Assembly: GCA_016215025.1 (NCBI GenBank)
Contig: JACRMI010000164.1
Location: forward strand, 176,410 to 240,409
DNA: 64,000 nt
DNA from: Chloroflexota bacterium
GTDB taxonomy: Bacteria; Chloroflexota; Anaerolineae; UBA4142
Reading direction: 5' to 3'
The position numbers were made by a program, and so were the translations under genes. The notes under the pieces were generated by a model. The model saw only the letters and a program-made list of their open reading frames with translations, was not told the DNA's origin and searched no databases. Shown piece by piece: positions 50,373 to 58,110 of the stretch. Each line of letters begins with the position of its first letter. The stretch's first letter is position 1.

Positions 50373-50581
50373 ATCCTTTAAATTCTGGTGCATGGATGCG
50401 GTTCAGCACGAGGAGGTGATGCAATGGTCCGCTGCATCCTCGCAACGGTATCGTCCTGATGACAAGTTGCCGCGCTGTCCTTTTTCAACGACGCAAATGT
50501 GATGGGGCGCAGCCCTGGAGACGATGGCGATTTGCACCTCTCAAGCCGAGTATTTTGTTCCAAGGCACGGAGGTTGCCTAA

Positions 50582-51673
50582 ATGAAGATCAAGACCCTAA
50601 CACTGATTCTATGCTTCGTAATCGCGATTCTAGTGGCTGCTTGCGCTAACCCAACTCCCATCACAGTACGCGAGACCGTGGTTGCTCCTCAAACTGTGAT
50701 TGTCCCGCAAACCGTTGCCGTTCCCCAAACAGTGGTGGTGCAGGTAACGGTCGCCCCACTTCCGACTCATGCGCCAGAACCAACCAAGACGTTCGATCTG
50801 ACGGCGATTCAAGCATCTTGGAAACTGAGTGCTCATTCAAACGATTATGGGGAAGGCAGAGGTCCCAATACCTATTGCGCGCGCTGTCACTCGCCGCGTA
50901 ACTGGGATCCCAAAGCTGTTCCCGGTCCCGCGCCAAACTGCATGGCCTGCAAATTCCCGTTTGACAAAGAAGTACGCAAGCCACCCGCAAACACCAACAC
51001 ATTTATCGAACAAAAGGATTGGAAGAATATCGGCTGCGATATCTGTCATCAGGTGGATGCCAAAGGCGTGGTCGATCCCAAGCCCGCGGTATGGAACCAA
51101 GCGACCGGGAAATATGACCGAATCGCCTCGAACAACGAGTTGTGCGAAAAATGCCATACCGACAGTCTTGGCGGGTCGATGCACAAGATGAACCTGGGAG
51201 GCAATGCACATACGAATCAAATTGGACTGAGCAAAGACCGACCTGACCTATGCACCGATTGCCACAATCCCCACTCGACCGAAGCGAGTTGCGTTAAATG
51301 TCATAGTTCCCTGACGAAGATCGCCGGACATGACGCTGCCCATGCTAAGGTATCCTGCCAAGCGTGTCACGATGCAACGAGCTTGCCAAGTATCAAAGCG
51401 GGACCCAAAGATGCCAAAGCACCAAAGGGCGAATGGATTACGTTCAGATTAGCTTCAAGCGGTGCGGGCGGACCGCCTTCTTACTCTGCTTTTGTATCGC
51501 ACAATCTGAAACGGGCAGTGGACTGCACCCGCTGTCACTATCCTAACAACGCAGAAGGATTGCGCTCATTGGTTACGCCGACCGTGACCAGACCACCGGC
51601 CACACCTGGCACACCTGCCGCAGGTGGTCCTCCAGCCGCTGTCACAACGCCAACGGCGACACCTGCCAAATAA
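50582..51673 (+). CDS. Octahaem lipoprotein cytochrome c, paralog 1, with CXXCK site
   Basis: 363 residues. Lipobox LVAAC (Cys 21), then PQT(V)-repeat and Pro linkers. Eight haem sites: CARCH 99, CMACK 120, CDICH 152, CEKCH 188, CTDCH 224, CVKCH 237, CQACH 259, CTRCH 315. The second site has Lys124 in place of His, as in the catalytic haem of NrfA and some octahaem nitrite reductases, where Lys leaves an open coordination site. The fold is otherwise unlike NrfA (no typical spacing), so catalysis is only inferred. The C terminus is a Pro/Thr tail. GGAGG precedes the ATG. It is on the outer surface of the cytoplasmic membrane. Confidence 0.88.
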   Translation: MKIKTLTLILCFVIAILVAACANPTPITVRETVVAPQTVIVPQTVAVPQTVVVQVTVAPLPTHAPEPTKTFDLTAIQASWKLSAHSNDYGEGRGPNTYCARCHSPRNWDPKAVPGPAPNCMACKFPFDKEVRKPPANTNTFIEQKDWKNIGCDICHQVDAKGVVDPKPAVWNQATGKYDRIASNNELCEKCHTDSLGGSMHKMNLGGNAHTNQIGLSKDRPDLCTDCHNPHSTEASCVKCHSSLTKIAGHDAAHAKVSCQACHDATSLPSIKAGPKDAKAPKGEWITFRLASSGAGGPPSYSAFVSHNLKRAVDCTRCHYPNNAEGLRSLVTPTVTRPPATPGTPAAGGPPAAVTTPTATPAK

Positions 51674-51680
51674 GAGTGTC

Positions 51681-51726
51681 GAGTGATGCGTGACAGCCTG
51701 CGAAACGCTTTATCTTGCGCATCACT
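51681..51726. repeat. Inverted repeat between the two octahaem genes
   Basis: GAGTGATGCG (51681-51690) and CGCATCACTC (51717-51726). It lies within the 70-bp gap. Confidence 0.55.
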
Positions 51727-51743
51727 CGCTGCTTGAGATTCAT

Positions 51744-52673
51744 ATGAGATCATGCTTATCAATCCGGTGGCGCGCCCTCATCATCGTATGGATTGCGACG
51801 AGTGCCTGCCAACCCTTGCCGCCAAAAGAATCGCCAACGCCGACCAATCTGCCCGTGCCTTCCGTGACTCCATCGGCTCTAGTCTCGACTGCCGCCTCCT
51901 CTTCATCTGCGATGCCTGCATCAACGCAATCGGTCTCATCGACGCAAACGCCGGACGTGAAGCAATTGTGGGCGAGTGGCAAACATGCGAATACTTTTGT
52001 CGCCGCGGCGGATGGAAATAATAACGAATGTGCGCGCTGTCACGCGCCGATGAATTGGCTGCCTACGTCGATGAACGAAATACCGGCGACGTGCCAATCC
52101 TGCAAGTTCAATATCTCGACACCCAAACCCGTCGCCAAAGCCGATTGGAAAAATATCGGATGCGATCAATGTCACGTGACCGCGAAAGGTGTTGTGAGCC
52201 ATCAAGTCGCTTGGCTCGATGCGACCATCGCGCAGTTTGATTCGGTTTCGGATCCCTACCAAACGGTGAAATCAAATACCGAATTGTGTGAAAAATGCCA
52301 TCGCGACGCATTCAAAATCGTTATGGGGAAACACGCGCACATCGATAAAGGATGCACGGATTGTCACAATCCGCATTCAACTCAAGCCGGTTGCACGACA
52401 AATCAATGTCACCCCAACATCCTCAAGCCCGCTCAACCCGTTGCAGGGCATGACGCCGCGCACGCAAAGGTGAATTGCGTAGCGTGTCATGATGCCAATG
52501 GCTGGCAAGTCCAACCCGGCAATGACAAAACCTGGGTGACGCTTCGCCCAACAGATGCGCTGGGCAATTCCAATCCGATGCCGTTCGTGTCGCACAACGT
52601 GCAAAAAACAGTTGATTGCGCGCGCTGCCATTTTGCAGGCAATCCATGGAACTTGAAGGCGGACAAGAAATAG
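51744..52673 (+). CDS. Octahaem lipoprotein cytochrome c, paralog 2, with CXXCK site
   Basis: 309 residues from ATG 51744. Lipobox ATSAC (Cys 22) and Thr/Ser/Pro linker. Eight sites in the same order as paralog 1: CARCH, CQSCK (Lys121), CDQCH, CEKCH, CTDCH, CTTNQCH (CX4CH, where paralog 1 has CVKCH), CVACH, CARCH. Shared blocks include DWKNIGCDQCH, NTELCEKCH, GCTDCHNPHST and GHDAAHAKVNC. The two proteins clearly arose by tandem duplication and kept the Lys-ligand site. They may form a heteromer on the membrane. Start site strength is poor (TTGAGATTCAT). Confidence 0.87.
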   Translation: MRSCLSIRWRALIIVWIATSACQPLPPKESPTPTNLPVPSVTPSALVSTAASSSSAMPASTQSVSSTQTPDVKQLWASGKHANTFVAAADGNNNECARCHAPMNWLPTSMNEIPATCQSCKFNISTPKPVAKADWKNIGCDQCHVTAKGVVSHQVAWLDATIAQFDSVSDPYQTVKSNTELCEKCHRDAFKIVMGKHAHIDKGCTDCHNPHSTQAGCTTNQCHPNILKPAQPVAGHDAAHAKVNCVACHDANGWQVQPGNDKTWVTLRPTDALGNSNPMPFVSHNVQKTVDCARCHFAGNPWNLKADKK

Positions 52674-52733
52674 TTACCTCTGGGGTGGGTTCTCAAATTG
52701 AAAACGCACCCCAGGAAAACGAATACATCTCAC

Positions 52734-52861
52734 AATACCTTCGCCAAAATCAAAAGCTATCCGCGAATAACGCGAATAACGCGAATAAAATAGGAAATTT
52801 GGCGAAGATGCGCGTTATTCGCGGATAATTTGATGAGCGAAAACGCATTAGCGAAGGTATT
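52734..52861. repeat. Nested inverted repeat with tandem CGCGAATAA
   Basis: Outer arms AATACCTTCGC (52734-52744) and complement 52851-52861; inner arms TATCCGCGAATAACGCG (52758-52774) and complement 52811-52827. The left part has three tandem CGCGAATAA copies. A separate hairpin CTGGGGTG / CACCCCAG lies just before (52679-52713). It sits between octahaem 2 and the membrane protein gene. Confidence 0.75.
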
Positions 52862-52882
52862 AATCTCAACGAAGAGGTTTCA

Positions 52883-54346
52883 ATGCAAGGACTCGTGAAT
52901 CGTTACAACTATCTCTTTCATTCGACCAAAGGTCTCATCCTCGTCGCCATTGCGCTCATCGCGCTGGCGACCGCATTCTTCGGAATGATTTCGGGACCGA
53001 TGGCGGACTTGGGCATTCGCGACCCTTGGGTGCGCTTGTTCAACCTCTCGCTGCTGCCCGCCGAACGCGAGGGGCGCATCGTGATGTTGTATCACACCAT
53101 CGCAATGGCGGTTGTCGCAATCGAGGTGTACATCATCACCGCGATTCTGTCGATGAAAGACAATGAGCGCACGACGATCAATGCGACGATCACGGTGGGA
53201 TACATCGCGGCGATGATCGGCGGATTGGTGTTTGCGTACTTTGGCCACAACTGGATTTTTCACGGGATTTTTATTGCGGGGCAATCGCTCATTTTCTTTG
53301 CGGGCATTCTATTTGCGAAAGCATTATTTCCCTGGAACAAAGATTACCGTGTGCGCAGCGCAGAGTACGCTGGCTGGAAAGGCATCGATCTAGAGCGTGT
53401 TGCATTTTTTACGATGGCGGTCGCGACACTCGGCTCGGCGCTCTTCGGCGCAATTCCTGGGTCGTACTCGGGCAATGGCTTTCAAACATTTCTCGCCGAA
53501 GACGTGGTGCGCGAGGTTCACAAGGACGCACTGCAACTCGCGGTGATCGGTCATTTGCACATTATGCTGACGCTCATCGCGGTTGCGCTCGCACTCATCG
53601 TCGGACGCTGGCTCGATTTCAAAGGCAGACTGCACAAGCTCGCCATGCCGTTGATGATTCTCGGCACGATCGTTCTTACGCTCGGCGTGTGGCTCGTTGT
53701 GCCATTTGAGGAAATCGCACACACGATCATTTACGTTGGCTCAGTCGGCGTTTTGCTCGCCGCGCTGCTGCTCGTCATCTTTGGATTCGACAAACTGATT
53801 CGCGAGCGACTGGCGGAACAGAAAATCGGCAAGGCGAATCTCGCGCAAAAGATTGGCGCGCTCTTGCACGACCCGCTCAAGTTCGGCGCGCTGTGGCAAA
53901 TGGTATATATGAATTTCGTCGTGACGTTCATCGGCATTTTTATGGCGATTCGCTTGGACAAGATCATTCGCGTGTGGCCCCAACGCGAGGAACGCATCAC
54001 GCTCACCGGACATTGGCACATTCTTGCGGCGATCATCGCCACGATCATTTTATTCTACTATGCCGATTTGATCGGATTGCGAGGACGCGCGCGCAAATTG
54101 TTCGGCTGGTTCATCATCATCGCATCCGACGTGGCATTTGGCGCGGCGGCATTCTTTGCGACCAAACGACTCTACGTCGACGAAGCATCGCAGCAACCCT
54201 TGGTCGATGTAACGATGTTGATGATCGATGCGGGACTGGCAACCGTGCTGGCGACGCTCGCGATTTTCCTGCTCTGGCGGTTGATCGATTTGTTCAAGCG
54301 CGATGGACGCTGGCGCAAGGAACTCGTCGAAGAGGTGTCGAAATGA
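52883..54346 (+). CDS. Polytopic haem-copper-oxidase-like membrane protein with two HxH motifs
   Basis: 487 residues with 11-12 predicted helices. Candidate metal ligands lie in helices: His71 (MLYHTIAMAVVAIEV), His122/127 (GHNWIFHG), His224/226 (VIGHLHIMLTL), His280 (EEIAHTIIYVG) and His377/379 (TGHWHILAAI). A helix-2 His plus an HxH in a late helix is the haem-ligand pattern of haem-copper oxidases and NO reductases; the HH of helix 7 is missing, so it is a divergent relative or a haem b/o quinol protein. The haem O synthase gene downstream supports a haem role. GAGG precedes ATG 52883. It would link quinol to the octahaem lipoproteins. Confidence 0.65.
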   Translation: MQGLVNRYNYLFHSTKGLILVAIALIALATAFFGMISGPMADLGIRDPWVRLFNLSLLPAEREGRIVMLYHTIAMAVVAIEVYIITAILSMKDNERTTINATITVGYIAAMIGGLVFAYFGHNWIFHGIFIAGQSLIFFAGILFAKALFPWNKDYRVRSAEYAGWKGIDLERVAFFTMAVATLGSALFGAIPGSYSGNGFQTFLAEDVVREVHKDALQLAVIGHLHIMLTLIAVALALIVGRWLDFKGRLHKLAMPLMILGTIVLTLGVWLVVPFEEIAHTIIYVGSVGVLLAALLLVIFGFDKLIRERLAEQKIGKANLAQKIGALLHDPLKFGALWQMVYMNFVVTFIGIFMAIRLDKIIRVWPQREERITLTGHWHILAAIIATIILFYYADLIGLRGRARKLFGWFIIIASDVAFGAAAFFATKRLYVDEASQQPLVDVTMLMIDAGLATVLATLAIFLLWRLIDLFKRDGRWRKELVEEVSK

Positions 54347-55350
54347 AGCAGCTCATTCATCCAAGGTGCAACCTGTCATTTCGAGACGCGGTTTATGCGT
54401 CGAGAAATCTCGCTTGGCTACGAGCGAGACTTTTCGCTCTGCTCAAAGTGACAAGCAAGTTGCATTTTGGGTATTTCATTCCTCTTCTCGCGCTCGTTAT
54501 GGTAGCATGTTCAAATCAAGCGCCGACGACGCTGCCCACATACGATACCGGCATCGATTCCGAATCGTGGGCGAAAATTCCTGCGGGCGAATTTGCCTTT
54601 GGCGAACACGACGAAAAAGTAACCATCGATTATGCATACGCGATAATGGTCACCGATGTGACGAACGCGCAGTTTGCTCGCTATCTCAATCAAGCCGTCG
54701 CGAAGGGCAAAATCAAAATCGCTAATGATCGAGTTGTCGGTTTCTATTCGGGCGATAAATTCACGGGCAAGCGACATGAAAAGAAGATCGATGCGGGCGA
54801 TTACGTGCAGATGCCAATTGGCGACAAGAATTCGCGCCTCGTCTTCGATGGAAAAATATTCGGCGTCGCGCCCGGTTACGAAAATCATCCGGTCGTCGCC
54901 GTGACGTGGTTCGGCGCAAAAGCGTACTGCGATTATTTCGGCTGGTCGTTGCCGACGGAACAAGAGTGGGAAAAAGCCGCGCGTTCCCAAGATGCGCGCG
55001 CGTATCCCTGGGGTAACAACATCGCATTGAACGTTGCGAATTTTTACAACAGCCGCGACCCGTTCGAGCAAGGTCTGGGCGCGAATGGCAATACAACGCC
55101 GGTTGGTTTTTACAACGGCAAAACCTACGGCGATTACAAAACCATCGACGCCAAGAGTCCGTACGGCGCATACGATATGGCGGGCAATGTGTGGCAATGG
55201 ACCGCGAATATCTACGAAGGCATGCACTATCGCATTATGCGCGGCGGCAGCAAAGGTGATTATGATTTCAACTTGCGCGTGTGGTCGCGCAACAGCGCCG
55301 AGCCGGATTTCTACGGACCGAGCGTGGGATTCCGTTGCGTGAGGAAATGA
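54343..55350 (+). CDS. SUMF1/FGE-fold lipoprotein with repeat-encoded N-terminal extension
   Basis: 335 residues from the ATG that overlaps the previous stop (ATGA). The FGE-type domain starts near residue 70: WAKIPAGEFAFGEHDEKVTI, VTWFGAKAYCDYFGWSLPTE, SPYGAYDMAGNVWQWTANIY and IMRGGSKGDYDFNLRVWSRN, ending GFRCVRK. It lacks the catalytic Cys pair of true formylglycine-generating enzymes, so it is a NirV/EgtB-type relative of unknown activity. A lipoprotein signal (FIPLLALVMVAC) begins only after 38 residues. Residues ~11-37 are read from dispersed element R4. The native start may have been displaced by this insertion. Confidence 0.85.
   Translation: MKQLIHPRCNLSFRDAVYASRNLAWLRARLFALLKVTSKLHFGYFIPLLALVMVACSNQAPTTLPTYDTGIDSESWAKIPAGEFAFGEHDEKVTIDYAYAIMVTDVTNAQFARYLNQAVAKGKIKIANDRVVGFYSGDKFTGKRHEKKIDAGDYVQMPIGDKNSRLVFDGKIFGVAPGYENHPVVAVTWFGAKAYCDYFGWSLPTEQEWEKAARSQDARAYPWGNNIALNVANFYNSRDPFEQGLGANGNTTPVGFYNGKTYGDYKTIDAKSPYGAYDMAGNVWQWTANIYEGMHYRIMRGGSKGDYDFNLRVWSRNSAEPDFYGPSVGFRCVRK
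54375..54452. repeat. Dispersed palindromic element, copy R4, in frame in the SUMF1 gene
   Basis: GTCATTTCGAGACGCG at the left and CGCTCTGCTCAAAGTGAC at the right, 78 bp, a multiple of three. It lies between the coupled start codon and the lipoprotein signal and is read as FRDAVYASRNLAWLRARLF. Confidence 0.8.
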
Positions 55351-55425
55351 TAACGTGATCCGTGCTGCGTGCTGCGTAAGCTGAACGACGGAACATGAAA
55401 CACGCACCACGATAATGAGTAGCAC

Positions 55426-56295
55426 ATGGCAAAACATATTTTAATTCGATTACGAATATACTGGTCGCTCACCAAAAGTCTGCAAACCGGCTTGCTCTTG
55501 ATTACGGGCTTGGCGGGTTACATAAGCTCGCGCGCGCCGATGCAGCGAATCGAAATATTGCTGGCGACCGCCGCGAGTTTATTTCTAGCGATCAGCGGCA
55601 GCACGGTGCTAAACATGGTCTGGGACCGTGACATCGACGCGAAGATGAAGCGTGCTTGTCAACGACCACTCCCATCGGGACGCGTGTCTGCCCGCGAAGG
55701 GTTGATCCTAGGATTAATTCTTTCATTGGCAGGCATTGGCTGGTCGGTGGCATTGAGTGAACTCTACGGTGCAATCGTGTTCGCGGGCTGGTTCTGTGAC
55801 GTGGTGATCTATACGATGTGGCTCAAACGCCGCACGCCCTGGTCGATCATTTGGGGCGGCATCGCCGGCGCTATGCCGGTGCTCGCGGGACGCGCGTTGG
55901 GCATAGGCGAAATCGATTTGATCGGCGTCTTGCTTGCGCTTGCGATTTTGCTTTGGATTCCGACGCACATGCTGACGTTCGGAATCAAGTACGCCGATCA
56001 ATATCGCGCAGCCGGCGTGCCGGTCGTCCCGAACATTCACGGCGAATGGATTACGCGCCTCACGCTTTCACTCTCGACGGCAGCGGCGGCAATTGCGATG
56101 CTCCTTGCGGCTTGGCAAATTCGTTTGCCGTTGGGTTATATGCAAATCTCTGTGAGCTTGAGTGCATTGATGGTGTTGCTTACGCTGGTTAGTGTGATGC
56201 ACTATTCGACCAAGCTCAATTCGGCTTTATATAAATTCGCATCACTCTACATGCTGGGATCGATGGTGTTGGTTATGCTGGGAGCAACTCATTGA
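55426..56295 (+). CDS. ctaB: Protohaem IX farnesyltransferase (haem O synthase) CtaB-like
   Basis: 289 residues, UbiA superfamily, eight or nine helices. The first Asp-rich motif is NMVWDRDIDAKMKRACQRPL (NxxxDxxxD), the second region FGIKYADQYRAAGVPVVPNI, and YTMWLKRRTPWSIIWGGIAG is typical of CtaB. It adds a farnesyl group to haem b to make haem O, used by many haem-copper oxidases. Its place in this operon suggests that the HxH membrane protein binds haem O. A short repeat-rich gap (55351-55425) separates it from the SUMF1 gene. Confidence 0.88.
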   Translation: MAKHILIRLRIYWSLTKSLQTGLLLITGLAGYISSRAPMQRIEILLATAASLFLAISGSTVLNMVWDRDIDAKMKRACQRPLPSGRVSAREGLILGLILSLAGIGWSVALSELYGAIVFAGWFCDVVIYTMWLKRRTPWSIIWGGIAGAMPVLAGRALGIGEIDLIGVLLALAILLWIPTHMLTFGIKYADQYRAAGVPVVPNIHGEWITRLTLSLSTAAAAIAMLLAAWQIRLPLGYMQISVSLSALMVLLTLVSVMHYSTKLNSALYKFASLYMLGSMVLVMLGATH

Positions 56296-56374
56296 GCTTA
56301 GACGCAGAGCGTGGAGATTGGAAAACCAAAATCTGAAATCTGAAATCTGAAATTAGGAATCAATTCGGAGGTCA

Positions 56375-57073
56375 ATGATGACAAACAAATCGGGACTCGT
56401 TTGGCGAATCATTCTCGTGATCGCCATGGGATTGGCGACGACGATGACGTTGCTCGGTGCAGTTGGCACGGCATGTCTTGCTTGGAACGGGCAATTCTAT
56501 GGGCCCGCGTTCAAGTGGATCGTGCCGTACATGCCGACGTATCAAAATTTGGTCTATGTTAGTCTCGCTGCTGGCGTTGCAATGACGTTGGTGTGCTATG
56601 CCATCGCACGCGGCGATCGCTGGTTTTATATCGGTGGACTGGTGACGTTGATCGGCGGCGGCGGCGCGGCGGCGGTGCAAATGTTTTATACCTCGTCGCT
56701 CAAAGGCGTCGCATTCCTTGCCACGCCGCCCACCAACATTCGATTCTTTATCACGCTTGGAGCGTTAATTCTTTTTCTCATCGTGCGATTCCCCGGCATT
56801 TGGAACTCGCTCAATTCCAAATCGCCAAATGGGCGTGGTAATCTCGGCATTCCAACGGGTACTGCACTCATCGTCTCTGGATTCGCGATGTTGACCACAC
56901 CGCTGTGGGCGGGACCCTCGCATATGATCGAAGACGAAAACATGGTGCTGACGCTGATTGTGCCGCTTTTACTCGACGGTGTTGCGATGATCGTAGCAGG
57001 CGTGCTGTTGGTCTCGGCGAAACAGTGGCTCGCGTGGGTGCGAGCAAAATCTGTCGCAATCAGTAACCAGTAA
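56375..57073 (+). CDS. Six-helix membrane protein closing the cytochrome cluster
   Basis: 232 residues, about six helices (IILVIAMGLATTMTLLGAVG, YVSLAAGVAMTLVCYAIARG, FITLGALILFLIVRFPGIWN and others). No enzyme motif and no conserved His pairs like those of the HxH protein; single His only near PSHMIEDENM. GGAGG precedes ATG 56375 (56378 also possible). It ends in front of a strong terminator and so closes the operon. Not recognised. The tandem AATCTGAA repeats before it (56330-56355) are dispersed filler. Confidence 0.7.
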   Translation: MMTNKSGLVWRIILVIAMGLATTMTLLGAVGTACLAWNGQFYGPAFKWIVPYMPTYQNLVYVSLAAGVAMTLVCYAIARGDRWFYIGGLVTLIGGGGAAAVQMFYTSSLKGVAFLATPPTNIRFFITLGALILFLIVRFPGIWNSLNSKSPNGRGNLGIPTGTALIVSGFAMLTTPLWAGPSHMIEDENMVLTLIVPLLLDGVAMIVAGVLLVSAKQWLAWVRAKSVAISNQ

Positions 57074-57096
57074 TCAGTTTTCGGTTTTCAGACAAG

Positions 57097-57137
57097 GACA
57101 GAGCGCGAGGGTAATGTGGCGCTCTGTCTGTTTTGTT
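57097..57137 (+). terminator. Terminator of the octahaem operon
   Basis: GACAGAGCGC (57097-57106) pairs perfectly with GCGCTCTGTC (57119-57128), followed by a T-rich TGTTTTGTTTTTTG. Confidence 0.9.
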
Positions 57138-57185
57138 TTTTGTTGGGTGCATGTTATATTTGGCTTGGTTGGTTCAAGTTTTGCG

Positions 57186-57275
57186 TTGGACAAGGAGATT
57201 GACGCCGCCGTTTATCGGTTGTATGATTTGAGCGCGGAAGAGATTGCAGTTGTGGAAGGAGTAAAAGTGAAATGA
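57186..57275 (+). pseudogene. 3' remnant of a type IIG-like restriction-methylase gene
   Basis: The frame reads LDKEIDAAVYRLYDLSAEEI and ends AVVEGVKVK-stop. This is the usual C-terminal tail of Eco57I/type IIG-like methylases. No start codon and no upstream domain remain. Its stop overlaps the DUF433 start as ATGA. A second copy of the same tail (RLYDLSAEKIQAS-stop) is at 57884. Confidence 0.65.
57216..57238 (+). repeat. 23-bp direct repeat, left copy
   Basis: CGGTTGTATGATTTGAGCGC plus GGA, identical to 57884-57906. The pair brackets the toxin-antitoxin genes. Confidence 0.85.
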
Positions 57276-57520
57276 CCGATCAGCAATTGCTTGAACGAAT
57301 AACCCTAGATCCCAAGGTCATGGTTGGTAAACCCGTTATCAAGGGAACGCGCTTGACCGTCGAATACATCTTGAATTTGCTGGCGCACGGTACCTCGATA
57401 GAGGAAATTCTTAAAGAGTACACTGGGTTATCGGCGTTGGATGTTCAAGCATGTATCTTGTTTGCTGCCAAGTCGCTTGAATCCAGCGTCTTTATGCCAT
57501 TAAGTGTGGAGTCGAGTTAG
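57272..57520 (+). CDS. DUF433 antitoxin
   Basis: 82 residues of the DUF433 family: ITLDPKVMVGKPVIKGTRLT, VEYILNLLAHGTSIEEILKE and YTGLSALDVQACILFAAK, a winged or homeodomain-like helix bundle found upstream of DUF5615 toxins. It would bind DNA and its toxin. GGAAGGAG precedes the ATG. The toxin gene follows the stop codon directly. Confidence 0.9.
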   Translation: MTDQQLLERITLDPKVMVGKPVIKGTRLTVEYILNLLAHGTSIEEILKEYTGLSALDVQACILFAAKSLESSVFMPLSVESS

Positions 57521-57871
57521 ATGCGTTTCTTGGTGGACGAATGCACCGGACCCGGCGTCGCTGAATGGCTCCGTCACCAAAAACACGAAACCTTTTCGGT
57601 TTACGAGCAAGCGCGCGGCATGGATGATGATGCCGTCATCGAAAAAGCGTTCCGAGAAGGTTGGATTCTGATTACCAATCACAAGGATTTTGGCGAAAAA
57701 GTCTATCGAGAGCATCGTCCTCACAAAGGCGTTATTTTTCTTCGGTTGGAGGATGAGCGTACGGTTATCAAGATTGAAACGCTCAATCGTTTACTTGCGC
57801 GTTTTGCCGACCGATTGCCAAACAATTTTGTTGTCGTGACGGAAACACGCGTTCGTTTTGCGAAAACCTGA
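57521..57871 (+). CDS. DUF5615 PIN-like toxin
   Basis: 116 residues. PIN-like fold with acids in FLVDECTGPGVAEWL, the middle EQARGMDDDAVIEKAFREGW, ILITNHKDFGEKVYREHRPH and IFLRLEDERT. Such proteins are predicted RNases paired with DUF433 antitoxins. Its start directly follows the antitoxin stop. Confidence 0.9.
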   Translation: MRFLVDECTGPGVAEWLRHQKHETFSVYEQARGMDDDAVIEKAFREGWILITNHKDFGEKVYREHRPHKGVIFLRLEDERTVIKIETLNRLLARFADRLPNNFVVVTETRVRFAKT

Positions 57872-57883
57872 TGTTCAGTCCAG

Positions 57884-57906
57884 CGGTTGTATGATTTGAG
57901 CGCGGA
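57884..57906 (+). repeat. 23-bp direct repeat, right copy
   Basis: Identical to 57216-57238. It continues as a second methylase tail fragment ending in TAA at 57922-57924. Confidence 0.85.
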
Positions 57907-57929
57907 GAAAATCCAAGCATCGTAAACAA

Positions 57930-57960
57930 ACGGCGCAGTCAATAATGACCGCGCCGTGTG
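57930..57960 (+). terminator. Terminator after the toxin gene
   Basis: ACGGCGC (57930-57936) pairs with GCGCCGT (57951-57957), then GTGTTTT. Confidence 0.65.
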
Positions 57961-58048
57961 TTTTATCCGTGTTAATCCGTGTGACTGTGCGTGAACTTGC
58001 GCACAGCCAGTCCGCGTCCATTTCTTATCAAGATTTAGTAATAGGGGC

Positions 58049-58078
58049 TTGACGCGCGCTGATTGCATCAGATAAAAT
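58049..58078 (+). promoter_or_regulatory. Promoter of the receiver/reductase gene
   Basis: TTGACG (58049-58054), 18-bp spacer, TAAAAT (58073-58078). The ATG is 33 bp downstream with GAGGAAGGAG before it. Confidence 0.65.
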
Positions 58079-58110
58079 GCGTCCAGCTTGTTTGAGGAAG
58101 GAGCATCAGC

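Noticed and set aside
50187..50581. Riboswitch (cobalamin, c-di-GMP or Moco) in the octahaem leader
   Set aside because: I could not find the conserved core of any of these classes. Only the terminator hairpin is well supported.
52762..52788. Possible CRISPR array (three tandem CGCGAATAA)
   Set aside because: The units are 9 bp with no spacers and belong to a nested inverted repeat. No cas gene is nearby.
54343..55350. True formylglycine-generating enzyme
   Set aside because: The catalytic cysteine pair of FGE is missing around the RGGS motif, and no sulfatase gene is near.
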